Shown: positions 16,442-25,999, numbered from the stretch's first letter. The stretch: DNA of 64,000 nucleotides from Streptomyces aurantiacus (GCF_027107535.1 NZ_CP114283.1:6820001-6884000); one strand, 5' to 3'. Notes: generated by a model not told the origin, from the sequence alone. Made by a program: numbers and translations.

Positions 16442-17224
16442 ATGACGTTCCGAGACACTCCCTGGCCGCATGGCACACCGTGCTGGGTGGAGGTGCAGGT
16501 CGAGGATCCCGTGCGGACGAGCGCCTTCTACCGGCAGCTGTTCGGCTGGACGTTCTTCGACCACGGTCCGGCGTACAGCCACTACCTGACGGCGCGGCTG
16601 GACGGGCGGGCCGTGGCCGACATCGGGCCACGGCCGCCGGGGGAATCCCTCTCCGGGCCTCCGAGCTGGCTGGTCTGCTTCGCGGTCGACAGCGCGGACA
16701 CGGCGGCGGAGAGGATCGCCAAGGCCGGGGGCACGCTGCTGCTGCCGCCGGACGACGTGGGCACGCACGGGAGGTTCGCGGTCGCGTCCGACCCGGTCGG
16801 GGCACGGTTCGCGGTGTGGCAGGCGGACGAGTACCTGGGCGCGGAGGTCGCCAGCGTACCGGGGTCCGTCGCGTGGCATCACTGTCCGAACACGGACATC
16901 GAGGCGGTGAAGGACTTCTACGCCGACGTGTTCGGCCTGTCCGCGACGCGGGTGACCGGCAGGGGCCGCGAGTGCGCCACGCTCGACCTCGACGGGCGCC
17001 CGGTGGCCGGTCTCGGTGCTCCTGGTGACGACGCGCCGTCTCGGATGCCGCCGTCGTGGCAGGTCGCGTTCGGTGTCTCCGACGTCGGTGCCGCGGTCGC
17101 GAAGGTCGTCGAGCTGGGCGGCTCGCTGCTCGACGGTCCCTTCGACACGCAGCGCGGCAGGTGTGCCCTGGTCGCCGACGAGCAGGGCACGTCGTTCGAG
17201 GTGCTCGCCGTCGGAGCGGGCTGA
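16442..17224 (+). CDS. Two-domain VOC (glyoxalase/bleomycin-resistance) protein
   Basis: 260 residues made of two vicinal-oxygen-chelate repeats (about 8-120 and 135-258). Each opens with a family-type strand-helix element: WVEVQVEDPVRTSAFYRQLFGW in the first and DIEAVKDFYADVFGLSA in the second. Members bind metals or sequester drugs. The closest pattern is the CFP30B-like actinomycete group, whose activity is unclear. Co-transcription with a quinone reductase suggests protection against, or processing of, a reactive metabolite. It converges with the esterase gene over a 22-base gap. Confidence 0.82.
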   Translation: MTFRDTPWPHGTPCWVEVQVEDPVRTSAFYRQLFGWTFFDHGPAYSHYLTARLDGRAVADIGPRPPGESLSGPPSWLVCFAVDSADTAAERIAKAGGTLLLPPDDVGTHGRFAVASDPVGARFAVWQADEYLGAEVASVPGSVAWHHCPNTDIEAVKDFYADVFGLSATRVTGRGRECATLDLDGRPVAGLGAPGDDAPSRMPPSWQVAFGVSDVGAAVAKVVELGGSLLDGPFDTQRGRCALVADEQGTSFEVLAVGAG

Positions 17225-17246
17225 CCTGCCGCCCGTGGCCCGGGGT

Positions 17247-18872
17247 TCACCGCCGCGGGCCGTCCGGCGCGGCCGGGTCTGCGGCCGGAACCGACCCGGA
17301 CCCACGGAAGCGCGGATGCCAGTCGGCCGTGTCCCAGAACCGCAGCTGGGCCGCCTTCGGTACGGCGCCGATCCGTGGGCCGTCCGGGCTGCCGAGGAGC
17401 ATCGTGCTCGGCTCGTCGGGGGTGAATCCGGGCCATCGCGGGGCGTGTTCACTGCGCGGTGCTCCGTCGTGCGCGAACGATGCCACCAGGTCCATCAGGG
17501 TCGCCGAGACCCGACGTTCCAGGGGGCCGTCGCCGAAGGCCTCGCGGTGCTGTGCGATTGCGTGCGTGCCGAACAGGAACGGCGAGGTCGCCTCGTGCGG
17601 TGAGCCGTGCCCGGGCGGGTGCACCTCGTACTCGAAGTGCATGAGGAAGTTCGGCGCACCGCTCTCGCGGGCAGCGCGCTCGGCCGTACGGACGATCTGG
17701 TGGCGGAACATGGCGTCCCCGAAGATCTCCGTGTAGAGGGCGAACGGATCGCTCGGGAGTCCCGCCTCCCGGGCACACACGCGGTAGTGGTCGACGACCT
17801 CGTCGACGAGCCGTTCCCCGACGTCGGCGCGGCCCTTCAGCAGCAGGTCACGGACCATGGCGCGCAGTTCGGAGCCGTCGGCGGGGCTCGGCCGGGCGGC
17901 AACGGTGTAGAACGAGCCCTCGGTCGCGGTCACGACGGACAGGGTCGGCAGGCCGGGCACCGGCCGGTGCGCGTCCTGGCCGGGTATCAGCCGGCCGTCC
18001 ACCACGGGGCCCCGGTACCAGCGGCCCGATGTCATCGGGCGGCCGGCCGGGACGTGGGCGAAGTACTCGTGCCAGACGGTCAGCAACCGTTCGGCGTCCA
18101 CGGTGCGCAGTCCCGGTACGTCGACGCCGAGGCGGCCCGCCACCGCCTCGAACGCCGTGCGCGCGTCGTCCGGTTCCAGCGCGTACACGGGCGTCCAGAC
18201 ATGAGCCGCGCTGATCGGGACGATGCGGCGGATCACACCGCCGAGTCGCGGGAGCAGTGCGAGCTGCCGGACGGCGGCGCCGCCCGCGGACGTGCCGCAG
18301 AGGGTGATGTTCTCCGGGTCACCGCCGAAGGCCGCGATGTTCGTACGCACCCATTCGACCAACGCGATCTGGTCCTGCAGGCCCCAGTTGGCGCACAGGC
18401 CCGTCACCGGGTCGGCCAGGTGCTCGTGCAGTCCGAATCCGAAGGGGCCCAGGCGGTAGTTGAAGGTGACGACGACCAGGTCCCCGTGCTCTGCCAGCCG
18501 GGAACCGTCGAAGGTCGGGCTCGCGGCGGTACCCACTTCCCAGCCGCCGCCGTGGACGTAGACCAGCACGGGCCGGCGGCCGGCGACGTCCGGTGTCCAG
18601 ACGTTGGCATGGACGGCGTCCTCCGCGGTGGTCCTGGCGGAGGCCGGGGCGGTGACCGGCGGCAGTCCCCGTCGGGGCTGGAGGAAGGCGGAGCGATGAC
18701 CGGCGGAGGGTCGTACGCCGCTCCACGGCGGGTGCGGCCGCGGTGAGGCGAAGCGCAGCCGCCCCACCGGCGGCGCCATGAAGGGGACCCCGAGGAACGC
18801 CGAGACGGACCCGGCCGCCCCGTCCGGCCGGGCCGCTGCCGCGCGCAGTGCGCCCGCGCCGGTCCGCACCAC
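17247..18872 (-). CDS. Type-B carboxylesterase
   Basis: A 541-residue alpha/beta hydrolase. The nucleophile elbow GTSAGG (Ser195), the oxyanion HGGGW (residues 107-111) and a C-terminal His within SPHEATSPFLFGTHA are present, and the N-terminus carries the signature FLGVPFMAPPVGRLRF. It would hydrolyse carboxylic esters. There is no signal peptide, so it is cytosolic. It starts at GTG without a clear ribosome binding site, only 18 bases from the divergent transposase-like gene, so the true start may be a little further in. Whether it belongs to the biosynthetic cluster is unclear. Confidence 0.82.
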   Translation of the reverse strand: MVRTGAGALRAAAARPDGAAGSVSAFLGVPFMAPPVGRLRFASPRPHPPWSGVRPSAGHRSAFLQPRRGLPPVTAPASARTTAEDAVHANVWTPDVAGRRPVLVYVHGGGWEVGTAASPTFDGSRLAEHGDLVVVTFNYRLGPFGFGLHEHLADPVTGLCANWGLQDQIALVEWVRTNIAAFGGDPENITLCGTSAGGAAVRQLALLPRLGGVIRRIVPISAAHVWTPVYALEPDDARTAFEAVAGRLGVDVPGLRTVDAERLLTVWHEYFAHVPAGRPMTSGRWYRGPVVDGRLIPGQDAHRPVPGLPTLSVVTATEGSFYTVAARPSPADGSELRAMVRDLLLKGRADVGERLVDEVVDHYRVCAREAGLPSDPFALYTEIFGDAMFRHQIVRTAERAARESGAPNFLMHFEYEVHPPGHGSPHEATSPFLFGTHAIAQHREAFGDGPLERRVSATLMDLVASFAHDGAPRSEHAPRWPGFTPDEPSTMLLGSPDGPRIGAVPKAAQLRFWDTADWHPRFRGSGSVPAADPAAPDGPRR

Positions 18873-18890
18873 CGGCCGAGGAGAATTGAC

Positions 18891-20111
18891 ATGACGCTTT
18901 TGAGCAGTGGAACGAAGTGCGTCGACCCCGCAGAAGATCTGGCCGACCGATCCGGTCCGAACGCGGCCAGAAAGGTCGCCATCGACCGTTCGTTGACTGA
19001 TTTGTCTCCGGTGGTTTTCGCCTCACTGCCGCGCGCCGATCAACGCCGAAAGGGATTGATGTATCTACGAGGGCTCCTGGGGGCGACCGGCAGGAAATCG
19101 GTACGGAACATCGCGTCCTTTCTCGGGGACCAGGTCAACGATCAGGGTCTGCACCACTTCATCAACGACTCGACATGGGAATGGGACCCCATGCGTGAAG
19201 CGCTGGGCCGGCACCTCGTCCGCCGCATGTCGCCGCAGGGGTACGTGCTGCACCCCATGGTCATCCCGAAGTCGGGCGCCCACTCCGTCGGTGTGGCCCG
19301 GACGTTCTCGTGGGAACACGGTCAGGCCGTCACCGCACAGCAGGCGATAGGGGTGTGGGGCGTGTCCTCGCACACGGCGATCCCGCTGAGCTGGTGGCTG
19401 CATCTGCCGTCCCACTGGACGAGGGGCGCGCCGAGGGACGATCGATCTTCCATACCTCCCGAAACACGTCCCACGACGCCGGAGGACTCGATGGTGAGCG
19501 CCTATCTCGAAGCGGCGTCCCGTCTGCGCCTGCCGCACTGTCCGGTGGTGCTGAACGCGGAACGGCTCGACGGCATCAGGCTGGTGACCAAACTCAGTGC
19601 CGCGGGACTGAGGCACATCTCCAGGATCGCCACGGACACCTGGCTGCTGCCCCACGACTCCGCGCTGACGGGCTGGGGCGACAATCCGCTGCAAGCACAC
19701 CAGATAGCGCAGATGGCCAGGAACAGCCGCAAGCGCCTCACCCTGATCCCGTCGGGCAACCCCGAGGCGTCGGAACTCGTCACGGCCGTACGGGTTCGCC
19801 TCCCCGCGGCACTCGACTCCACTGAACGCACCCATGGGCGCGGGGACTTCCTCCTGCTCGGCATCGGCCGTGGCGGTGCGCGGTGGCCGGAGGAACTCTG
19901 GCTGACCGACATGGCGACGGCCGACCACGCGGCCCTGTTGCGCCTCGTGGGCCTCAGCAGACGCGTCGAGTGCCACGGTGTGCCGCGCGCCGAGCGGGTC
20001 GGCATCCGGGACTTCGTCGGCCGCTCGTTCGCCGGCTGGCACCGCCACGCCACACTCGCCTCGGTGGCCCACGCGGCAGCGGAGCTGGCGGAGCTCAGAC
20101 TGGCCACGTGA
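18891..20111 (+). CDS. IS701-family transposase-like protein, catalytic residues apparently lost
   Basis: A 406-residue protein with the IS701/DDE_5 layout: LPRADQRRKGLMYLRGLLGATGRKS, then KSGAHSVGVARTF, then a C-terminal DFVGRSFAGWHRH. In active members the first Asp lies in DDTGFPKKG, the second in ADAGYG and the Glu in HFEGRSW. Here these read HPMVIPKSG (121-129), LNAERLDG (221-228) and DFVGRSF, so all three acidic residues seem absent. The frame is intact and starts at ATG after GAGGAG, with no inverted repeats seen around it. It looks like a domesticated DNA-binding relative rather than a live element. A short CCCCG/CGGGG hairpin (20117-20131) follows. Confidence 0.75.
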   Translation: MTLLSSGTKCVDPAEDLADRSGPNAARKVAIDRSLTDLSPVVFASLPRADQRRKGLMYLRGLLGATGRKSVRNIASFLGDQVNDQGLHHFINDSTWEWDPMREALGRHLVRRMSPQGYVLHPMVIPKSGAHSVGVARTFSWEHGQAVTAQQAIGVWGVSSHTAIPLSWWLHLPSHWTRGAPRDDRSSIPPETRPTTPEDSMVSAYLEAASRLRLPHCPVVLNAERLDGIRLVTKLSAAGLRHISRIATDTWLLPHDSALTGWGDNPLQAHQIAQMARNSRKRLTLIPSGNPEASELVTAVRVRLPAALDSTERTHGRGDFLLLGIGRGGARWPEELWLTDMATADHAALLRLVGLSRRVECHGVPRAERVGIRDFVGRSFAGWHRHATLASVAHAAAELAELRLAT

Positions 20112-20256
20112 GGACACCCCGTCGAGCGGGGCCTCCCGGCGGACTCGGGCGACACTCCGACCGGGCGCCGGCAGGCCCCTTCCGGGACGCACACATGTCA
20201 CCCGGCGGATCTGCGGGCCGGTCGTGCCCCGGCGGCCGGCGGACCCGAAACGCAAA

Positions 20257-20285
20257 CGGTGCCGACCGAGAATCGGTCAGCACCG
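20257..20285 (-). terminator. Terminator of the tRNA-Leu transcript
   Basis: Arms 20257-20269 and 20273-20285 pair at 12 of 13 positions around a 3-base loop, about 38 bases beyond the 3' end of the tRNA. Confidence 0.65.
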
Positions 20286-20322
20286 GTAGGCGTACTGTCT
20301 GTGCGTATTCGTGTGTTCTGTG

Positions 20323-20407
20323 TGTCCGAGGGGGGACTTGAACCCCCACGCCCGATAAAGGGCACTAGCACCTCAAGCTAGCGCGTCTGCCATTCCGCCA
20401 CCCGGAC
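20323..20407 (-). tRNA. tRNA-Leu (anticodon GAG)
   Basis: On the minus strand the 5' acceptor GTCCGGG pairs with CTCGGAC (one G-U). The anticodon stem CTAGC/GCTAG encloses TTGAGGT, giving anticodon GAG (reads CTC). A variable arm (TGCCCTTTATCGGGCG region) marks the class II leucine type, and the T arm GGGGGTTCAAGTCCCCC is complete. Length is about 85 bases with the discriminator A; CCA is not encoded. Its 3' end faces the accessory region on the left. Confidence 0.95.
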
Positions 20408-20548
20408 CAGGTGTCTGCCGCCTGGACGGGGGTGTTCCCCGCGGCGACATGGACAACAATACCAAGCTTTCAGAGTGGCTTTCACCTGCGTTTCCGCGCT
20501 TCGGCGGGGTTCCCGGCGGGGCGCGGAGGGTGCACTTACAGTCTCACC

Positions 20549-21883
20549 ATGGGTGACTGGAAAGCTACGGTCGGGCTCCCCCGGGGGCGGCGCCCCCGGA
20601 CGTTCTCGCCGCTGCGAGAGCATCTGCGGGACACGTTCTGGTTCGCTCCGAGCGCCGCGCTGGTCCTGGTCGTGGTGATGTGGTCGGCGGCGACCGCCGT
20701 GGACGACGCGATCCTCACCGCCCTGCGCGACGCGGGCGACGAGGACACGGTGAGCGATCTGCTGGGGATCGCCGAGGACGCGAAGACCGTGGTGACCACG
20801 GTCAGCGCGGCCATGATGACCTTCATCGGCGTCGTCTTCAGCATCTCGCTGGTCGCCGTGCAGATGGCCGCCGGGCAGTTCAGCCCGCGCATCGTACGGA
20901 TCTTCGTACGCAGCCGGATCACCAAGGTCACCTTCGCGGTGTTCCTGGCGACCTTCGTCCAGTCGCTGCTCGTCCTGACCTCGTACGACAGTCAGAGCGA
21001 TCCGGCGCTCGTGTCGTCCATCCCGCTCGTCCAGGCCGTCCTCACCCTGATCCTGGTCGGGCTGAGCGTGATCCTTTTCGTCCTGTACGTGAACTCGACC
21101 CTGCGGCTGATGCGGATCGGGCACGTCGTGGACCTGATCACCTCGGAGGCGTTGCGGGTCGTCGCGAACATGCCGCTGGACATCTCCGCGGATGAACCCG
21201 TCGGTCTCGGCGCCGAGACCGCCCGGTTCGCCCATCACGGCCGCGCGGGGGTGCTGCGGGACGTGGACATCGCGCGGCTCGTCCGTGCCGCGCGGCAGCA
21301 CGGCGTCGTACTGCGGCTCGTCCCGCGGATCGGTGATTTCGTCGTGCCGGGTACACCCGTGTTCTCGGTGCACGGCGGCCCCGCCGTCAAGGGGCTGGGA
21401 ACGCTGGGCTTCCGGGTGGCCGTGGGTGCCGAGCGGACGTATCACCAGGATCTCGGGTTCGGGCTGCGGCAGTTGTCGGACATCGCGCTGCGCGCCCTGT
21501 CGGCCGCCGTGAACGACCCCACCACCGCGGTGCAGGCCGTGGACCGGATCGTGCAGTTCCTGTCCTCGGTGGCGCGGCGGCCGCTCGGCGCCTCGCTGCA
21601 CCGGGACCGGCAGGGCACCGTACGGCTGGTGCAGCCCGTGCCGGGCTGGACCGAGCTGGTCGACCTCGCCTTCGCCGAGGTCCGGATCTGCGCGGTGCGC
21701 AGCCCTCAGGTCACCCGCCGCCTGCTGGCCGGGTTCGACGATCTTCTCGACGCCGTTCCCGAGGACCGTCGGGCGCCGCTGCTCCGGCATCGCGCGCTGC
21801 TGGTCCAGGCGGTGGAACGGACCGTGCCGGAGGCCGCGGACCGGGCCTTCGCCCTCCACCCGGACCGGCAGGGCATCGGCTAG
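20549..21883 (+). CDS. DUF2254 integral membrane protein
   Basis: 444 residues. Four hydrophobic segments lie in the N-terminal half (about 28-46, 82-105, 130-150, 163-185 from this ATG), followed by a soluble C-terminal domain with ALSAAVNDPTTAVQAVDRI, the conserved DUF2254 signature. The function of the family is not established. The ATG after the promoter of the nearby tRNA is used; a longer upstream frame would overlap the tRNA end and is rejected. It stands alone between the tRNA and the aldehyde dehydrogenase and marks the return to ordinary chromosomal genes. Confidence 0.78.
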   Translation: MGDWKATVGLPRGRRPRTFSPLREHLRDTFWFAPSAALVLVVVMWSAATAVDDAILTALRDAGDEDTVSDLLGIAEDAKTVVTTVSAAMMTFIGVVFSISLVAVQMAAGQFSPRIVRIFVRSRITKVTFAVFLATFVQSLLVLTSYDSQSDPALVSSIPLVQAVLTLILVGLSVILFVLYVNSTLRLMRIGHVVDLITSEALRVVANMPLDISADEPVGLGAETARFAHHGRAGVLRDVDIARLVRAARQHGVVLRLVPRIGDFVVPGTPVFSVHGGPAVKGLGTLGFRVAVGAERTYHQDLGFGLRQLSDIALRALSAAVNDPTTAVQAVDRIVQFLSSVARRPLGASLHRDRQGTVRLVQPVPGWTELVDLAFAEVRICAVRSPQVTRRLLAGFDDLLDAVPEDRRAPLLRHRALLVQAVERTVPEAADRAFALHPDRQGIG

Positions 21884-22141
21884 ACACGGTTCGCGGTCCG
21901 CCCGCCAGGCCCACACCGGTGTGTCTTCCGGACTCGTCGGCCCGGGCCCCTACGAAGTCCGGGCCCCTGCGGAGCGGCGCGGTCGGCGCCCGTGCGGGTG
22001 GACGGCACCGTGCACGCGGCGCCGCCCACCCGTGATCACCGCATCGTGGACACGACACTCACGCCGTCGTGGTCATGACGGTGACAGCCTCGTCATCGTG
22101 ACGGTCACATCGTCATGATGACGACGGTCGCACCCCCGTGG

Positions 22142-23683
22142 TCACGGCATCAGGTGGTACTCCGGGAAGTTACCCGGCAACCGCTCCCCCGCCGGCCCGT
22201 GCGTCACCGCGCGGACCAGCAGTTCGCCGCCCACGAAGGCACCGCGCCAGGACGCGCCGAAGCCGCCGAAGAGCTCGTCGCGGTCACCCCGGGAGCGGGG
22301 CTTTCCGTGGCCGACCTTGAAGGCCCGGATCTGCGGGGCCAGGCGGTCGTACGTGGCCTCGTCGTCCGTGGACAGGGTCGCGACCAGCGCGCCGTTCGAG
22401 GCGTTCATGGCGGCGAGCAGTTCCGCCTCCGTGTCGACCAGGACGATGGTGTCGACCGGGCCGAAGGGTTCCGCGTGGTGGAGCGGGGAGGACGGAGGCG
22501 GATTGAGGAGCGTGACCGGCTGGACGTACGCCGAGGTGTCCTGGCCGGGCAGGAAGCGGGCGTCGGCGAGCCGGCCGCGGTGCAGGGGGACGGCGCCGCG
22601 GTCGATGGCCTCGGCGACCTGGTCGTGCAGTTCCTTCGCCTTGGCCGCGTTGATCACCGGCCCGAAGTCCAGCTGGGGGTAAGGGTCGTCGGGTTGCTCG
22701 ACGGCCAGGGGGTGCCCCACCCGGAGGGTGCGGACCGCCGGGAGGTACGCCGCCAGGAACTCGTCGAACAGCTCACGCTGGACGACGAATCGCGGGTAGG
22801 CCGTGCAGCGCTGCTTGCCGTAGTCGAAGAGCTTGGGGACGGCCGCCGTCAGCGCGTCCCAGTCGGAGTGGTTCCAGATGCCCCAGGTGTTCAGGCCCTC
22901 CTGTTCCAGTACGTGTCGCTTGCCCAGGTCCGCGACGGCCGTGGCCACGGCGGCGCCCGTGTCGCGGCCGCCGACGAAGGAGACGCAGCCGATCTCCGGC
23001 GCGCGCACGAGCGCCTCCGACAGCTCGCCGCCGCTGCCGCTGACGAGGGTGACGGGTATGCCCTCGCGTGCGGCGAGCGCGCAGGCCAGGGTGAGACACG
23101 CGACGCCGCCGTCGGTCGGGGTCTTGGCGATGACCGCGTTCCCTGCCAGTGCCTGTACCAGCATGGCGTGAACGAGCACGCTCATCGGGTAGTTCCAGCT
23201 CGCGATGTTGGAGACGGGCCCGTCCAGCGGGGTCCGGTCCGCGATCATGGGTTCGATTCCGTCGACGTACCAGCGCACGCCGTCGATGGCGCGGTCGACG
23301 TCGGCCTGCGCGAGACGCCAGGGCTTGCCGATCTCCCAGACGAGGAGGAGGGCGAGCAGTTCGCGGTGTTCGGTGAGCGCGTCGAGGGTGGCCGCGACGC
23401 GGGCCCGGCGTTCTTCGAGGGGTACGTGCCGCCAGGCGCGGTGCTGGTCGAGGGAGGCGCGGACGGCCTGATGGGCCGTGGCGCCGTCCAGCCGCGGCGG
23501 GCCCGCGATGGGGCTGCCGTCGACGGGGCTGGTGGCGGGCAGGGCCCGGCCGTCCGCCTGCCAGGCGGCGCCCCAGAGGTTGAGGACTCGGTCGTCCCTG
23601 AAGGCCTCGGGTGCCGTGGCCAGGCAGCGTTGCCAGGCGTCGGTCCACGAGGTGTGGGACTTGAGGGTGAGGGTGGGTGCCAT
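22142..23683 (-). CDS. Aldehyde dehydrogenase (PaaN-like family)
   Basis: A 513-residue ALDH-superfamily protein. The active-site Cys lies in GKQRCTAYPRF and the general base Glu in LEQEGLN; SNIASWNYPMSVL is the substrate/cofactor loop of the family. It resembles the phenylacetate-pathway PaaN group more than classical betaine or acetaldehyde dehydrogenases. It should oxidise an aldehyde or semialdehyde to the acid using NAD(P)+. It starts at ATG with GGAG 7 bases upstream and lies 146 bases after sucD in the same direction, possibly an independent transcript. Confidence 0.8.
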   Translation of the reverse strand: MAPTLTLKSHTSWTDAWQRCLATAPEAFRDDRVLNLWGAAWQADGRALPATSPVDGSPIAGPPRLDGATAHQAVRASLDQHRAWRHVPLEERRARVAATLDALTEHRELLALLLVWEIGKPWRLAQADVDRAIDGVRWYVDGIEPMIADRTPLDGPVSNIASWNYPMSVLVHAMLVQALAGNAVIAKTPTDGGVACLTLACALAAREGIPVTLVSGSGGELSEALVRAPEIGCVSFVGGRDTGAAVATAVADLGKRHVLEQEGLNTWGIWNHSDWDALTAAVPKLFDYGKQRCTAYPRFVVQRELFDEFLAAYLPAVRTLRVGHPLAVEQPDDPYPQLDFGPVINAAKAKELHDQVAEAIDRGAVPLHRGRLADARFLPGQDTSAYVQPVTLLNPPPSSPLHHAEPFGPVDTIVLVDTEAELLAAMNASNGALVATLSTDDEATYDRLAPQIRAFKVGHGKPRSRGDRDELFGGFGASWRGAFVGGELLVRAVTHGPAGERLPGNFPEYHLMP

Positions 23684-23736
23684 TCGGTTGCTCCGCTCTC
23701 GGTGCACAGTCGGGGGCGGTCGTGCATGGCTCGTCC

Positions 23737-23774
23737 CGCGTACGGGAGCACCGGAATGCGTACTCGCGTACGGG
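23737..23774. repeat. Direct repeat CGCGTACGGG upstream of the aldehyde dehydrogenase gene
   Basis: Two exact 10-base copies, at 23737-23746 and 23765-23774, spaced 28 bases start to start in the aldehyde dehydrogenase promoter region. They may be a regulator site. Confidence 0.35.
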
Positions 23775-23829
23775 GACGTCGTGCGGGGGACGCTAGCGAG
23801 GCGCGGCGGCGTCCGAAAGTGACGTCATG

Positions 23830-24762
23830 TCAACTATGAGTGACATCACGTTCCGCTTCGAGCCGGGCCAGCACCAGCCGGGCCGTCTCGGTCGGGGTGC
23901 CGCCCACCTGTACGCCTGCCGCTTCCAGGGCTTCCTTCTTGGCCTGGGCGGTGCCGGACGAGCCGGACACGATGGCGCCGGCGTGGCCCATCGTCTTGCC
24001 CTCGGGGGCGGTGAAGCCGGCGATGTAGCCGATGACGGGTTTGGTGACGTGGTCGCGGACGTAGGCGGCCGCGCGTTCCTCGGCGTCGCCGCCGATCTCG
24101 CCTATGAGGACGATGAGTTCGGTGTCGGGGTCGTCCTGGAACGCGGCGAGGCAGTCGATGTGGGTCGTGCCGACGACGGGGTCGCCGCCGATGCCGACGC
24201 AGGTGGAGAAGCCGATGTCCCGTAGCTCGTACATGAGTTGGTAGGTGAGGGTGCCCGACTTGGAGACCAGGCCGATGCGGCCGGCCTTGGTGATGTCGGC
24301 GGGGATGATGCCCGCGTTGGACTGCCCCGGGGTGATCAGGCCGGGGCAGTTGGGGCCGATGACCCGGGTTCCCTTCGCCCTCGCGTAGGTGGTGAAGGCG
24401 ACCGAGTCGTGGACGGGGATGCCCTCGGTGATGACGACCGCGAGGCCGATGCCGGCGTCGACGGCCTCGACGACCGCCGCCTTGGCGAAGGCGGGCGGGA
24501 CGAAGACGACACTGACGTCGGCGCCGGTCGCCTTGATGCCTTCGGCCACCGAGCCGAAGACGGGGACGGCGAGGGGGGTACCTCCCTGGCCCTTGAGGCA
24601 CTGGGGGACGTCGAAGTCGACGCTCTGCCCGGCCTTGCGCGGGTTGACTCCGCCGACGACGTCGGTGCCTGCCGCGAGCATGCGACGGGTGTGCTTCATG
24701 CCTTCGCCGCCGGTCATGCCCTGGACGAGGACCTTGCTCTCTTTGGTCAGGTAGATGGCCAT
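23830..24762 (-). CDS. sucD: Succinyl-CoA ligase alpha subunit paralogue
   Basis: A 310-residue ADP-forming acyl-CoA ligase alpha subunit. The N-terminal CoA-binding Rossmann motif [12 protein letters not shown], the IGPNCPGLI segment and the phospho-histidine loop [13 protein letters not shown] are present. With the beta subunit encoded just upstream it would interconvert an acid, CoA and ATP with the acyl-CoA, ADP and phosphate. Because it sits opposite frc and a ThDP decarboxylase, it may be a second, specialised copy acting on a C2-C4 acid instead of the TCA-cycle enzyme (inference). AAGGAG precedes the ATG. Confidence 0.88.
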   Translation of the reverse strand: MAIYLTKESKVLVQGMTGGEGMKHTRRMLAAGTDVVGGVNPRKAGQSVDFDVPQCLKGQGGTPLAVPVFGSVAEGIKATGADVSVVFVPPAFAKAAVVEAVDAGIGLAVVITEGIPVHDSVAFTTYARAKGTRVIGPNCPGLITPGQSNAGIIPADITKAGRIGLVSKSGTLTYQLMYELRDIGFSTCVGIGGDPVVGTTHIDCLAAFQDDPDTELIVLIGEIGGDAEERAAAYVRDHVTKPVIGYIAGFTAPEGKTMGHAGAIVSGSSGTAQAKKEALEAAGVQVGGTPTETARLVLARLEAERDVTHS

Positions 24763-24773
24763 GTCCCGCTCCT

Positions 24774-25904
24774 TCAGCCGGCGTGGGCGAGTTGGGCGGC
24801 GCGGCGCGCGGCGCCGTCCATGGTGGTGGCCTGCTCGACCAGGGGGTGCGCGCGGTCGTCGAGGATGGCACGGCCGCGTACGGCGTTGTTCCCGTCGAGG
24901 CGGACCACCAGCGGTTTGGTCAAGTGGACGGATTCCAGGGCCTGCACGATGCCGTCGGCGACCGCGTCACAGGCGGTGATGCCGCCGAAGACGTTGACGA
25001 AGACCGACGTGACGGCCGGGTCGGAGAGGATGACGGAGAGGCCGTCGGCCATGATCTGGGCGGAGGCGCCACCGCCGATGTCGAGGAAGTTGGCCGGGCG
25101 GGCGCCGCAGCCGGCGACCACGTCGAGGGTCGACATGACGAGGCCCGCGCCGTTGCCGATGATGCCGACCTCGCCGTCCAGCTTCACGTAGTTGAGGCCC
25201 TTGGCCGCGGCGGCCGCCTCCAGCGGATCGTCGTGCGCGGACTCCTGGTCACCCCAACGCGCCTGCCGGAAGCGGGCGTTGTCGTCGAGGGTGACCTTGC
25301 CGTCGAGGGCGAGGATCTGCCCCTGGGCCGTACGGACGAGGGGGTTCACCTCCACGAGGACCGCGTCCTCACGGACCAGTACCTCCCAGAGCCTGACCAG
25401 GACGTCGACGGTCTGCGGGGGCAGGCCCGCGGCTTCGGTGATCTCGGTGGCCTTCGCCGGGGTGACGCCCTCGGCCGGATCGATGTGGAGCCGCGCGACG
25501 GCGTCGGGCCGGGTGGCGGCGACCTCCTCGATGTCCATGCCGCCCTCGGCCGAGGCGATGGCGAGGAAACGGCCGGCCGCCCGGTCGAGTACGTAGCTGA
25601 CGTAGAACTCGCTCTCGATGTCGACCGGTTGGGCCACCATCACCTTTCCGACCGTGTGGCCCTTGATGTCCATGCCGAGGATCTGGCGTGCTGTCAGTTC
25701 GGTGGCGGCCGGGTCGGCGGCGAGTTTCACACCGCCCGCCTTGCCGCGTCCACCGGTCTTCACCTGCGCCTTGACGACGACGCGGCCGCCGAGCCTGCGG
25801 GCTGCCTCGCGTGCCTCCTTGGGCGAGTCGGTGACCTCCGCCCTCGGCACCAAGATGCCGTGTTCTTCGAAGAGTTCCCTTGCCTGGTGCTCGAACAGGT
25901 CCAT
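24774..25904 (-). CDS. sucC: Succinyl-CoA ligase beta subunit paralogue
   Basis: A 376-residue ATP-grasp protein starting [17 protein letters not shown], as in SucC. It has the nucleotide-binding [17 protein letters not shown] loop and the C-terminal [17 protein letters not shown] motif. It pairs with the alpha subunit 11 bases downstream. A promoter-like TTGCAT-17-TATGAA (25999-25971) lies 67 bases upstream and overlaps an inverted repeat that may bind the GntR regulator. Substrate range beyond succinate cannot be read from sequence. Confidence 0.88.
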   Translation of the reverse strand: MDLFEHQARELFEEHGILVPRAEVTDSPKEAREAARRLGGRVVVKAQVKTGGRGKAGGVKLAADPAATELTARQILGMDIKGHTVGKVMVAQPVDIESEFYVSYVLDRAAGRFLAIASAEGGMDIEEVAATRPDAVARLHIDPAEGVTPAKATEITEAAGLPPQTVDVLVRLWEVLVREDAVLVEVNPLVRTAQGQILALDGKVTLDDNARFRQARWGDQESAHDDPLEAAAAAKGLNYVKLDGEVGIIGNGAGLVMSTLDVVAGCGARPANFLDIGGGASAQIMADGLSVILSDPAVTSVFVNVFGGITACDAVADGIVQALESVHLTKPLVVRLDGNNAVRGRAILDDRAHPLVEQATTMDGAARRAAQLAHAG

Positions 25905-25970
25905 CTCGGCTCCCTCTTAAAAGTGCCGCACGCCCCCTGGACACCACCCACCGGATGCGGGATAACAAGC

Positions 25971-25999
25971 TTCATACAGTATTCGTCGACTGTATGCAA
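25971..25999. promoter_or_regulatory. Promoter and inverted-repeat operator between sucC and the decarboxylase gene
   Basis: The minus strand carries TTGCAT (25999-25994), 17 bases, TATGAA (25976-25971). CATACAGT (25973-25980) and ACTGTATG (25989-25996) form a perfect 8-bp inverted repeat inside it. ACTGTATGCAAT (25989-26000) resembles ACTGTAGACAAT upstream of the 57.6-kb gene. Confidence 0.55.

Noticed and set aside
18891..20111. Calling an active insertion sequence
   Set aside because: No terminal inverted repeats or target duplications were seen and the catalytic acids appear lost, so it is reported as a CDS, not a mobile element.
21884..22141. Regulatory array of GTCATGACGG-like repeats
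   Set aside because: Short GTCATC/GACGGT pieces near 22065-22130 recur irregularly; they were too degenerate to define a unit.
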